Both the position numbers and the translations under genes were made by a program. The notes under the pieces are model-generated. The model did not search any database, was not told the DNA's origin, and saw only the letters and a program-made list of their open reading frames with translations. A stretch of 30,833 nucleotides of DNA from SAR202 cluster bacterium AD-804-J14_MRT_500m (lineage in GTDB: Bacteria > Chloroflexota > Dehalococcoidia > UBA3495 > GCA-2712585), in contig VEXF01000019.1 in the NCBI GenBank assembly GCA_009391275.1, positions 1 to 30,833 on the forward strand, given 5' to 3'. The first letter of the stretch is position 1, and each line of letters opens with the position of its first letter. Positions 16,219 to 23,354 of the stretch are shown piece by piece.

Positions 16219-16733
16219 TATTGATCTCCTCGCACCAGCGACAATGCACCTACTATGGAAGCCAATAACAATGCACCAGAAGCGCCGAATCCTAAGGCAT
16301 AATTTTTAAATATCAGACTGGCCAATGTAGAAGGAGTATCCTGGAAAGCAAAATCTACCACCTGTGTTCCATTTGGCAACATGGAAATGACGCGCCAATC
16401 CGTATCTATAAACACAAAAATAAGAGCAGCCAGAAGTAAGGCCGGGAGTAATACAGCAGGGATCTGGATACGGTTCGCCAAGTTACCTTGTTGTATATTC
16501 TGGGTCAGCATAATAGCAAAGATGATTAGAATACTAATTGCGCCACCGTAGATAAGGACTTGAACGACTGCCAAAAATTCTGCTGCTAATAACACGAAGT
16601 GCCCGGCTATACTCAGAAACAGTACGATTAATAACAATGCGCTCCGGAACACATCTTTCAAAAGCACTACACCAAGTGCAGCTCCAACAGCACCGGCGGA
16701 CAAGGCCCAGAATATAATTTCTTGGAAGAGCAC
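16218..16733 (-). CDS. nuoJ: NADH-quinone oxidoreductase subunit J
   Basis: Membrane subunit of complex I, 171 aa, five predicted helices. Helix 3 has the family pattern VQVLIYGGAISILIIFAIML, with the conserved YGGA (site of the pi-bulge). The start is GTG (16733) directly after the nuoI stop, with an AGAGGAA ribosome binding site lying in the nuoI end. Confidence 0.92.
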   Translation of the reverse strand: MLFQEIIFWALSAGAVGAALGVVLLKDVFRSALLLIVLFLSIAGHFVLLAAEFLAVVQVLIYGGAISILIIFAIMLTQNIQQGNLANRIQIPAVLLPALLLAALIFVFIDTDWRVISMLPNGTQVVDFAFQDTPSTLASLIFKNYALGFGASGALLLASIVGALSLVRGDQ

Positions 16734-17318
16734 CTATTCCTCTTCTTCCGTAATATATCCAATGTTGGGTCTCTTTAGCTTCGCGCCTGCCTTTTCTTTC
16801 CGGTGCCACGACCACTTCTCTCGTCCAACTTCTTCCCAAGACATTGGGTTACCTTGATGCGGGTCGTATCCTATATCTTCTAGCTGTGGTCTAAACCATG
16901 TACTAGGCCGCTTATCGGCCCTCCTGAGTTCATCAACGGTGATCACTAAATCTTTACGCTGATCCCTTCCTCGTTCGAACCCACTACCCATAAACAAGGC
17001 ATCATAAGGACATGCCTCCACACATAGCCCACAGAACATACATCGGCCAATATCTATATCGAATACCTCGAGATCATACTTCTCCCCTTCCAGAACTGCC
17101 GTTCCACTCGGCTTGGTTACAATTTTGATGATCCCTAGAGGGCAGTATTTAGCGCATGAAGCGCATCCTGTGCAGCGCTCTTCGTACCATGCAAATTCTT
17201 CCCCTCGAAATCTTGGGTGTTGATGCGCTCTTTCCTCTGGGTATTGAATGGTAAAAGGTGGGCGTATGAAGTTTTTCATCGTGACCATCAAGCCTTTTAG
17301 TAAACCTAGTCCATACAT
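16734..17318 (-). CDS. nuoI: NADH-quinone oxidoreductase subunit I (2 x [4Fe-4S])
   Basis: Peripheral-arm subunit carrying clusters N6a and N6b. Two ferredoxin motifs are seen, CTGCASCAKYCP and CMFCGLCVEACP. The 194-aa product has a basic/aromatic C-terminal tail (after about residue 140) longer than minimal NuoI. The ATG overlaps the nuoH stop by 1 nt (TGATG). Electrons in canonical complex I would arrive from NuoG, which is not encoded here. Confidence 0.95.
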   Translation of the reverse strand: MYGLGLLKGLMVTMKNFIRPPFTIQYPEERAHQHPRFRGEEFAWYEERCTGCASCAKYCPLGIIKIVTKPSGTAVLEGEKYDLEVFDIDIGRCMFCGLCVEACPYDALFMGSGFERGRDQRKDLVITVDELRRADKRPSTWFRPQLEDIGYDPHQGNPMSWEEVGREKWSWHRKEKAGAKLKRPNIGYITEEEE

Positions 17319-18586
17319 CAGTCGGCCTCCGTCAACGCTGTGGTCGTTGCTAATGATGCGAAGCGCACAGGCGGCACCATAATAGTCTCGCGAGTAGCTC
17401 GTCCGAACGCTATTATGGAAATTATCGCTAACGGCACATTGATGGCCGCCATGTATCCTAATTCCGTTCGGGTAATAACTCCCAGATCATCCCCCATATG
17501 ATATCCAAAAAAGTAAACCTCCACAGCAGTAGCCAAGAGATTTATCACCGCAAGTGGAAGCAGAAATTTCCAAGCGAACGCCATAATTTGGTCTATCCTG
17601 AGCCTTGGGAAAGTCCCTCTTATCCAAATGAATAGAAATACGAAAAAGGCAAGCTTCAATAAAAACCAGACAGATCCCAGCTCACCAGATAAGAATGGGC
17701 CAGACCATCCACCGAGAAATAACGTCGCCAACATAGCAGACGCGGCTAGCACCCCAGCCATTTCTGCCGCCTGAATTAACGCAAACTTAATCCCACTGTA
17801 TTCAGTATGGTATCCGGCTATAATCTCAGACTCGGCTTCCATAATATCGAATGGCGTCCGGTTGAGTTCTGCTGATATCCCCATAAAGAACAAGAATGCT
17901 CCAAGTGGTTGTACGACAATTAGAGGCAATGTTTGCACCTCTACGACGCTCACTACAGACATAGATCCTGCGATCAACACCACACCCGCTAGGGACAAAA
18001 CTAACGGTATTTCGTAGCTGATAAGCATCGCTACACCACGCATTGCTCCAAACATCGCATACCGATTCCCAGAGGACCATCCTGCCATGAATATGGCGAT
18101 TGTACTTATCGACCCTACTGCAACAAAGTATAGTATCCCAATGTTCAAGTTCACTAAATAAGTATTTCTACCGAACGGTATTACAGCCAAACTTAAAAGG
18201 AGGGACATCAACATTACAATCGGGACTATGGTAAATACAATTTTATCAGCTGCTGTAGGCATTAGATCTTCTTTAGTAAGCAGCTTAAGCAAATCCGCGA
18301 TAGGTTGTAGAAGCCCAAAAGGACCCCATCTGTTTGGCCCTCTTCTCGCCTGGAATCGCGCTAACAATCTCCGCTCGGCCCACACGAATGCGGCGGCTCC
18401 AAGTAAAGCTCCATTCACCAATATAAACATGATGGCAAAGCCGGCGACGAAGTAACCCGCCCATTCGTAGCCCAACGGGAATATGCCGTCCCTTCCTCCA
18501 CACCAACCCGCATTATCAGGGTTGCCTGAGAACCAACAATAAGCCCCACGATATAAAACGTTATGTTCTAAAAATCCGCCCATCAC
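17318..18586 (-). CDS. nuoH: NADH-quinone oxidoreductase subunit H, with long N-terminal extension
   Basis: Membrane subunit forming the quinone chamber and linking to the pump modules. Family motifs: ERRLLARFQARRGPNRWGP, the Glu-rich loop AESEIIAGYHTEYSG, and ELNRTPFD. At 422 aa it is longer than typical NuoH (about 325-350). About 40 residues precede the first transmembrane helix, containing YRGAYCWFSGNPDNAGWCGG with two cysteines. This extension has no assigned role, and an internal start cannot be excluded, but the ATG at 18586 overlaps the nuoD stop (ATGA), which favours the long form. Confidence 0.93.
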   Translation of the reverse strand: MMGGFLEHNVLYRGAYCWFSGNPDNAGWCGGRDGIFPLGYEWAGYFVAGFAIMFILVNGALLGAAAFVWAERRLLARFQARRGPNRWGPFGLLQPIADLLKLLTKEDLMPTAADKIVFTIVPIVMLMSLLLSLAVIPFGRNTYLVNLNIGILYFVAVGSISTIAIFMAGWSSGNRYAMFGAMRGVAMLISYEIPLVLSLAGVVLIAGSMSVVSVVEVQTLPLIVVQPLGAFLFFMGISAELNRTPFDIMEAESEIIAGYHTEYSGIKFALIQAAEMAGVLAASAMLATLFLGGWSGPFLSGELGSVWFLLKLAFFVFLFIWIRGTFPRLRIDQIMAFAWKFLLPLAVINLLATAVEVYFFGYHMGDDLGVITRTELGYMAAINVPLAIISIIAFGRATRETIMVPPVRFASLATTTALTEAD

Positions 18587-19689
18587 CTGTCTACTTCACC
18601 CATGTTTATGTCAATGCTCCCCAGCGTGACTATCATATCTGCCAGTTTCCAACCAACTAGGAGCTCCCGAATAGTAGTGAGATTAATAAGAGAAGGCGAG
18701 CGAATCTTGCATCTGTATGGTGCGATGCTCCCATCGCTCACCAGGTAGAACGCCAATTCACCTTTGGGCGCTTCCACCCGTCCATAGGCTTCTTTCCCAG
18801 GCAGGGGACGTAAGATAAAAGGTAAATCTGCGCGCACAGGCCCAGTCGGCATCCTATCTCGGCATTGCCGGACCATTCCGAGGCTTTGTTTTACTTCTTC
18901 GACCCGCACACGAAATCGGTCGTAATTATCTCCTCGTTCTCCGACCGGCGTTTCAAATTCGAGTTCATCATATATGTCGTACGGGTCGGCTTTGCGCCAG
19001 TCCCAAGCCAATCCGCTGGCTCTAAGAACCGGACCGCTGACGGAGTGGGCAATAGCTGTTTCAATCGGTAATATTCCGACATTTTTTGTGCGCACCAATA
19101 CGATCTCGTTTTCCATCAACAGTTGCTCCAACTCCTCTATCAGCACCGGTGCCTCATCCAGCAAACGATCGAGGGCGGGCCAAAAGTCTTCCGGAGCATC
19201 CGCAAAGACACCTCCAGGTCGCATATAACTGACTGTGATCCGTGCGCCACATAGCATCTCAAAAAGATCCAGTATTTTTTCGCGTATCCGAAAAGCATAC
19301 ATGAGAGGAGTCGCAAGAGCTCCGAGATCCTGAAGGATGAATCCTACAGCTATTAAGTGGCTAGCAACGCGCTGTAGCTCCGCTGCCATTACTCGCAAAT
19401 AAAGTCCGCGTTGTGGCACTTCGACTTCCAAGAGCTTTTCAACTGCCAAGCAATAAGCTTGGTTATTAGTCATAGATGCCACGTAGTCTAGGCGGTCGGT
19501 CAGGGTCAAAACCTGTACGTAGTTCCGTTCCTCGGCCAACTTCTCCGAGCCCCGGTGCAGATACCCAAATACTGGCTCTACATCCACGATGATCTCACCA
19601 TCAAACGTAACCCGAAGACGGAATACACCATGGGTGCTCGGGTGTTGCGGACCAATATTTATAGTTATAGGTTCAGTATGAAGCGTCAT
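18583..19689 (-). CDS. nuoD: NADH-quinone oxidoreductase subunit D (49 kDa)
   Basis: Quinone-site subunit of complex I, 368 aa, separate from NuoC (not a CD fusion). The quinone-binding His and Tyr known from Thermus Nqo4 have counterparts here: His20 in GPQHPSTHGV and Tyr69 in TDRLDYVASM. Other family marks are GYLHRGSEKLAEE, RVASHL and YMRPGGV. It begins 9 nt after nuoC. It has the complex I fingerprint and no hydrogenase CxxC nickel ligands. Confidence 0.95.
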   Translation of the reverse strand: MTLHTEPITINIGPQHPSTHGVFRLRVTFDGEIIVDVEPVFGYLHRGSEKLAEERNYVQVLTLTDRLDYVASMTNNQAYCLAVEKLLEVEVPQRGLYLRVMAAELQRVASHLIAVGFILQDLGALATPLMYAFRIREKILDLFEMLCGARITVSYMRPGGVFADAPEDFWPALDRLLDEAPVLIEELEQLLMENEIVLVRTKNVGILPIETAIAHSVSGPVLRASGLAWDWRKADPYDIYDELEFETPVGERGDNYDRFRVRVEEVKQSLGMVRQCRDRMPTGPVRADLPFILRPLPGKEAYGRVEAPKGELAFYLVSDGSIAPYRCKIRSPSLINLTTIRELLVGWKLADMIVTLGSIDINMGEVDR

Positions 19690-19698
19690 AAATTTGTC

Positions 19699-20154
19699 TT
19701 AGTAATTCACTGCATCTTCAAAGTCTTTGCGAAGAGGGTGTCCAGGAAACCCCTCCCATAGCATAATTCGTTTATGGTTTGGGTGCCCCTCAAATCTCAC
19801 TCCCATCAAGTCCCATATCTCCCTTTCCTGGAAATTAGCGCCTGGCCAAACCGATACCACAGAAGGGACCTCAGGGTCGTCCCGACCATATACCTTAGCT
19901 TTCATAACCGCAGAATGATTATGTTCTAAAGAGGTTAAGTGGTACACCAATTCAAAGTGGTCAATGTAATCCACTGCACTAATAGAATTCAGATAATTAA
20001 AAAACAGGCTCGGCTCATGTTTTAGATGGGCAGCTATATCTCGAATTGCATGGGGCTCTACCCAAAATGAACCACCTTCCCAACACAAATTCTCTTCTGG
20101 GAATTGTTGCAGTATGCGATTAGTAACGTCTTCTCCTTGAAGATTCCTGGTCAT
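19699..20154 (-). CDS. nuoC: NADH-quinone oxidoreductase subunit C (30 kDa)
   Basis: Peripheral-arm structural subunit, 151 aa. The 30-kDa signature is clear: WPGANFQEREIWDLMGVRFE followed by GHPNHKRIMLWE. The ATG overlaps the nuoB stop by 1 nt (TAATG). Confidence 0.94.
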   Translation of the reverse strand: MTRNLQGEDVTNRILQQFPEENLCWEGGSFWVEPHAIRDIAAHLKHEPSLFFNYLNSISAVDYIDHFELVYHLTSLEHNHSAVMKAKVYGRDDPEVPSVVSVWPGANFQEREIWDLMGVRFEGHPNHKRIMLWEGFPGHPLRKDFEDAVNY

Positions 20155-20762
20155 TACTGACCTGCACGCCTTCCTTGAATACTATATTTTTTTATTTTCT
20201 CATGGAGTTGCATAATTCCGTACAATAAAGCGTCCGGCCGGGGCGGACATCCAGGTACATACACGTCTACTGGAATGATATGATTGACCCCTGGCACAAC
20301 GCTGTAGCTAGAGTAATAGGGACCGCCACTGGTTGCACACACCCCCATGGAAATTACCCACTTCGGTTCTCCCATTTGATCATAGATCCGCCTTATAGCA
20401 GGCGCCATTTTCCAAGTCACCGTCCCTGCTACAATCATGAGATCCGCCTGCCTAGGAGTGGCTCGGAACGCTTCCATACCAAATCTAGAAATATCGAAAC
20501 GGGACATGGCGCTAGCCATCATTTCGAACGCGCAACATGCCAAACCAAACGCGACGGGCCATAGGGCTGACTTCCGGCCCCAGTTCAACAGCGCATCGAT
20601 TGACGTCACCATAAGATTCCGCTGCAAGTCATCCGGCACGTGAATCAATGGCTCTGGGAATGGTTGACTATGCGAGTGCCGCATTTCCTCGACGACCCTA
20701 CCTTCGTCGCGGTCTAAAGACACCGTGTGAGGATACAATAGGCTCTCTTTTTCGTTGATCAC
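20154..20762 (-). CDS. nuoB: NADH-quinone oxidoreductase subunit B (cluster N2)
   Basis: Carries the terminal [4Fe-4S] cluster N2 that reduces quinone. Motifs: [10 protein letters not shown] (tandem Cys), [10 protein letters not shown] and [14 protein letters not shown]. The open frame extends to an ATG at 20813 inside nuoA, but GTG at 20762 is chosen because GGAGG lies 7 nt upstream of it and it begins 4 nt after the nuoA stop. This gives a 202-aa protein with a soluble N-terminal tail of about 40 residues before the conserved domain. Confidence 0.93.
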   Translation of the reverse strand: MINEKESLLYPHTVSLDRDEGRVVEEMRHSHSQPFPEPLIHVPDDLQRNLMVTSIDALLNWGRKSALWPVAFGLACCAFEMMASAMSRFDISRFGMEAFRATPRQADLMIVAGTVTWKMAPAIRRIYDQMGEPKWVISMGVCATSGGPYYSSYSVVPGVNHIIPVDVYVPGCPPRPDALLYGIMQLHEKIKKYSIQGRRAGQ

Positions 20763-20766
20763 GGCG

Positions 20767-21150
20767 TTACCTCCACTCAAGGTCACGCTTCTTCCACGCA
20801 TAGACCCATCCAAAACCCAAGATCACCATAAATGCCAGCATCTCCAGTAATGCGAAGAGGCCAAGCTTACCAAGACTAACCGCCCATGGGTATACGAAGA
20901 TTACAGCTACATCGAATATCACAAACAGCAATGCGTACATGTAGTAGCGAAAGTTAAACTGAGCCCATTTACCTCCAATAGTCTCCATGCCGCATTCATA
21001 AATTTCAGACTTCACTGGGTTAGGTTTCTTTGGTCGCACCTTTAGTTTAGATAATATAAAGGAAACCATAAGCATGCTCGTGGGGACGATGAACGCCACC
21101 ATGGCGAAAATAGCTATGAGCCCATATTGACGAAAATAGTCCTCTAGCAC
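20767..21150 (-). CDS. nuoA: NADH-quinone oxidoreductase subunit A
   Basis: First gene of the operon; three-helix membrane subunit of complex I, 127 aa. Marks: [13 protein letters not shown] in the loop after helix 1 and [20 protein letters not shown] in helix 2. The start is GTG (21150) preceded by a GGGGGTGGA ribosome binding site, with a promoter about 30 nt further upstream. Confidence 0.94.
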   Translation of the reverse strand: MLEDYFRQYGLIAIFAMVAFIVPTSMLMVSFILSKLKVRPKKPNPVKSEIYECGMETIGGKWAQFNFRYYMYALLFVIFDVAVIFVYPWAVSLGKLGLFALLEMLAFMVILGFGWVYAWKKRDLEWR

Positions 21151-21180
21151 CGTCGATCCACCCCCGGCAACTGATGCGCA

Positions 21181-21209
21181 AATATATCACAGGCATATGA
21201 CCAAAACAA
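21181..21209 (-). promoter_or_regulatory. Promoter of the nuo operon
   Basis: On the minus strand: -35 TTGTTT (complement of 21204-21209), a 17-bp spacer, -10 TATATT (complement of 21181-21186). Transcription would begin about 7 nt downstream and give a leader of some 25 nt before the nuoA GTG. It is the only strong hexamer pair near the operon start. Confidence 0.6.
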
Positions 21210-21236
21210 GTGAAATCTCGCACAAAGTGTGCCTGT
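21189..21236. repeat. Nested inverted repeats over the nuo promoter
   Basis: ACAGGCA (21189-21195) and TGCCTGT (21230-21236) are exact inverted copies that bracket the -35 hexamer. A second dyad, GCACA (21220-21224) and TGTGC (21228-21232) with a 3-nt spacer, lies just upstream of it. Placement over and behind the -35 suggests a regulator-binding site; the regulator is not known. Confidence 0.35.
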
Positions 21237-21406
21237 AGAGACCAATGGCACATTACTCTACCTCAAGGTATGCTCTAATTACACCGACTTAACCCAGACC
21301 CGTTTTTTGTTCGCAAGTGTTTGTCATACACCCGTGGTCTAGCTTCAAAGAAAGCCACATTATTTGAAAGACAATTCTTCATAAAAGATTTTAAGCACAA
21401 TCCTTC
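21237..21406. other. Rest of the divergent nuo/PHP intergenic region, nothing recognised
   Basis: The full gene-free stretch runs from 21151 to 21513. Apart from the two promoters and the dyads, this middle part contains a T6 run (21303-21308) without a stem before it and no tRNA-like, ORF or strong hairpin signal. A small RNA cannot be excluded by eye. Confidence 0.4.
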
Positions 21407-21434
21407 TTGTTTGCGTTAAGTCCAATGATACAAT
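21407..21434 (+). promoter_or_regulatory. Promoter for the PHP-domain gene
   Basis: TTGTTT (21407-21412), 16 bp, TACAAT (21429-21434, five of six matches). The start of transcription would be near 21441, leaving a leader of about 70 nt before the ATG at 21514. Confidence 0.5.
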
Positions 21435-21513
21435 CTAAAATATTGATGTTTACTGACCATTTCATTAACCTACCACCTGTTTCCTACCGCCTTACCAACG
21501 ATTGCCTGAATCA

Positions 21514-22152
21514 ATGCTCATAGACTTGCACACTCACACAGCACCAAGCTCATACGACGCTTTGCAAACCCCAGAAGATTTGATAATAGAAGCCAAAGCT
21601 TTGGGTCTAGACGCACTATGCCTTACGGAACACGATTCATTCTGGGATCTGGGTGAACTAAAAAAATTGTCCCAACATCACAATATTCTAGTTTTACCTG
21701 GCTGCGAAATTAATACGGATGAAGGCCATTTCTTGGCATTTGGACTCACTGAATATGTTTTTGGGATGCACAAACTTAACGTTCTAAGAGAGCATGTGAA
21801 TCGTAGTCATGGAATCCTCATTGCTGCTCATCCGTACCGTAGGCGTTTTCGTCTACCTAGTGACGCCCAACCCCAGTCATCCGATCAAATGGTACGCCAA
21901 GCCAGTGAGGGTTCCACTTTCCAAAATTGCACGGCAATAGAAACACTTAATGGACGAGGGTCCCAAGAAGAAAACCAATTTTCCAGTTCACTAGCCGAGT
22001 GTTTGAAGTTGCCTTGCACCGCGGGAAGTGACAGCCACCTGACCAGCCAGATAGGCACATGTGCCACACTATTCTCCAACAGGATATCCGATTTGGACTC
22101 TTTAATATCAGAACTCCGGAGAGGCGAGTTCCGGCCAATGCAATTGCGATAA
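21514..22152 (+). CDS. PHP-domain metal-dependent phosphoesterase
   Basis: A compact 212-aa PHP phosphoesterase. Metal-site motifs run in the usual order: DLHTHTAPSS (two His), LTEHDSFWD (His-Asp), PGCEINTD (Glu), AAHPYRR (His) and TAGSDSH (Asp and His). The architecture is that of short stand-alone PHP proteins, some of which remove 3' phosphates from nucleotides or trim RNA ends (RNase AM/YciV group); this one lacks the insertion seen in YciV, and its substrate is unknown. The frame also has a TTG at 21502, but ATG 21514 puts the conserved DLHTHT at the extreme N-terminus as in relatives. Its stop is 8 nt from the stop of holA on the other strand. Confidence 0.88.
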   Translation: MLIDLHTHTAPSSYDALQTPEDLIIEAKALGLDALCLTEHDSFWDLGELKKLSQHHNILVLPGCEINTDEGHFLAFGLTEYVFGMHKLNVLREHVNRSHGILIAAHPYRRRFRLPSDAQPQSSDQMVRQASEGSTFQNCTAIETLNGRGSQEENQFSSSLAECLKLPCTAGSDSHLTSQIGTCATLFSNRISDLDSLISELRRGEFRPMQLR

Positions 22153-22160
22153 CCCAAAGA

Positions 22161-23156
22161 TCACTGTTCGACGAGAGAGGTGCCGACCATAAGCTCGATC
22201 GCGATATCTTCAGCCATCCTACCTTCTTTCACTGCTAAATCCATTTCCAGTAGGCTTTCATAAAGTATCTTCAACCTTTCCCATGTAAATTTTTTAGCCT
22301 GCTCTATGGTCTTTTTCAACGCAAATTCAGCCCGTATCTCTAACCTGGATCCCAACTCCCTAGTCGCCATACCTGAACTTAACATCTCTTTAGCAAGGGT
22401 GATTAACCTCAATTGTCTGGCCACCATGGCAAGAATGTAAGACAAGTTGGCTCCAGATCGTCTTAATTGGGACAATGCAAGCAGAGCAGTTCCAGAACGC
22501 CCTTCTAGAATCGCATCGACTGCCACGAAAATACTGATGTCTCTGACCTGAGGTACCAGTTCTTCTACGTCACGTTCTTCTATGGGACGATCCGATGCAA
22601 ACAGGGACAGCTTTTCAAGTTCTAAATCAAGTAATCTCAAGTTGGGTCCAATATGATGGCTCAACAACTGGACTGCTCCTGGAGTGATCTTTGTCGCCCT
22701 CATTCGCACCCTGTCACGCACCCAACGAGACAGTTCATCTCTCTTAGGTGTAGGCAGGGTTCTAACAACGGCATGTGGCTTTATAAGAGCTAGAAGTTTA
22801 TTATCTGGCCGCACGACTCCGTCAACGAATACGAGCGATGTGGTTGGCGGGAGTTCTTGTATGACGTCGACTATACCATCCCATCCTGAGAATCTCTTAG
22901 GATCTCTCCTTTTGCCTCTACTCCTGAATCTAACCTCTTCTATTTCCGACATTAACCCTTCGACCACAACAAGACGCATTGAAGCTAAAAAAGGCAACGC
23001 TGCACAAACTACCCGCAGATCCTCCAGTTTTATCTGGTCTGCTTGATAGCGGTGACTATTAGAGTCCACCACATCCAAGGGGCCTATCTCGGCATATTTT
23101 TCTTTCAATGATTCTTGTACTAGGAATGAATCCCCATGAAGAACATGTACCGACAT
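22161..23156 (-). CDS. holA: DNA polymerase III subunit delta
   Basis: Clamp-loader subunit that opens the beta sliding clamp. The 331-aa protein fits the delta family: N-terminal HGDSFLVQESL, RLVVVEGL, PTTSLVFVDG, then DLELEKLSLFA and a C-terminal helical collar domain with FVAVDAILEGRSGTALLAL and LRRSGANLSYILAMVARQLR. Like other delta subunits it lacks a functional Walker A. The ATG at 23156 has AAGGAG 4 nt upstream. It converges on the PHP gene and diverges from selB. Confidence 0.92.
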   Translation of the reverse strand: MSVHVLHGDSFLVQESLKEKYAEIGPLDVVDSNSHRYQADQIKLEDLRVVCAALPFLASMRLVVVEGLMSEIEEVRFRSRGKRRDPKRFSGWDGIVDVIQELPPTTSLVFVDGVVRPDNKLLALIKPHAVVRTLPTPKRDELSRWVRDRVRMRATKITPGAVQLLSHHIGPNLRLLDLELEKLSLFASDRPIEERDVEELVPQVRDISIFVAVDAILEGRSGTALLALSQLRRSGANLSYILAMVARQLRLITLAKEMLSSGMATRELGSRLEIRAEFALKKTIEQAKKFTWERLKILYESLLEMDLAVKEGRMAEDIAIELMVGTSLVEQ

Positions 23157-23210
23157 ATCTCTCCTTCACACACCAACTCAGACTAGCGCCCTCCTACCCG
23201 GTTCACACTA

Positions 23211-23239
23211 ACAATTACTGACCTCGGACTCTGTGTCAA
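23211..23239 (-). promoter_or_regulatory. Possible holA promoter
   Basis: Minus strand: a perfect TTGACA (complement of 23234-23239), 17 bp, then AATTGT (complement of 23211-23216), a poor -10. The position, about 50 nt before the ribosome binding site, is suitable. Confidence 0.4.
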
Positions 23240-23256
23240 GCCCACTGGCTGACAAC

Positions 23257-23284
23257 ATATGGCACAGATATGGTGCTAATATGG
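23257..23284. repeat. Three-copy ATATGG iteron with 11-bp period upstream of selB
   Basis: ATATGG occurs at 23257-23262, 23268-23273 and 23279-23284, exactly 11 bp apart, so the copies face nearly the same side of the helix. They end 70 nt before the selB ATG. No -35/-10 pair for selB could be assigned with confidence, and the repeats may be part of its control region. Confidence 0.6.
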
Positions 23285-23354
23285 TTATCACAACCTTCAC
23301 TCTTATGAACGGTACTGTTATTCTGAAACCAAGCCCCTGTTATCCGAGGAAACC

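Noticed and set aside
15908..16249. 113-aa minus-strand ORF overlapping nuoK
   Set aside because: Alternative frame of nuoK; nuoK has the family motifs and the coupled start.
20763..20813. Longer nuoB start at ATG 20813
   Set aside because: It would overlap nuoA by 47 nt without a ribosome binding site; GTG 20762 has GGAGG at 7 nt.
23190..23354. tRNA-Sec in the gap before selB
   Set aside because: A GGTTCA-like string is present, but no acceptor, D-arm or anticodon stem could be folded around it.
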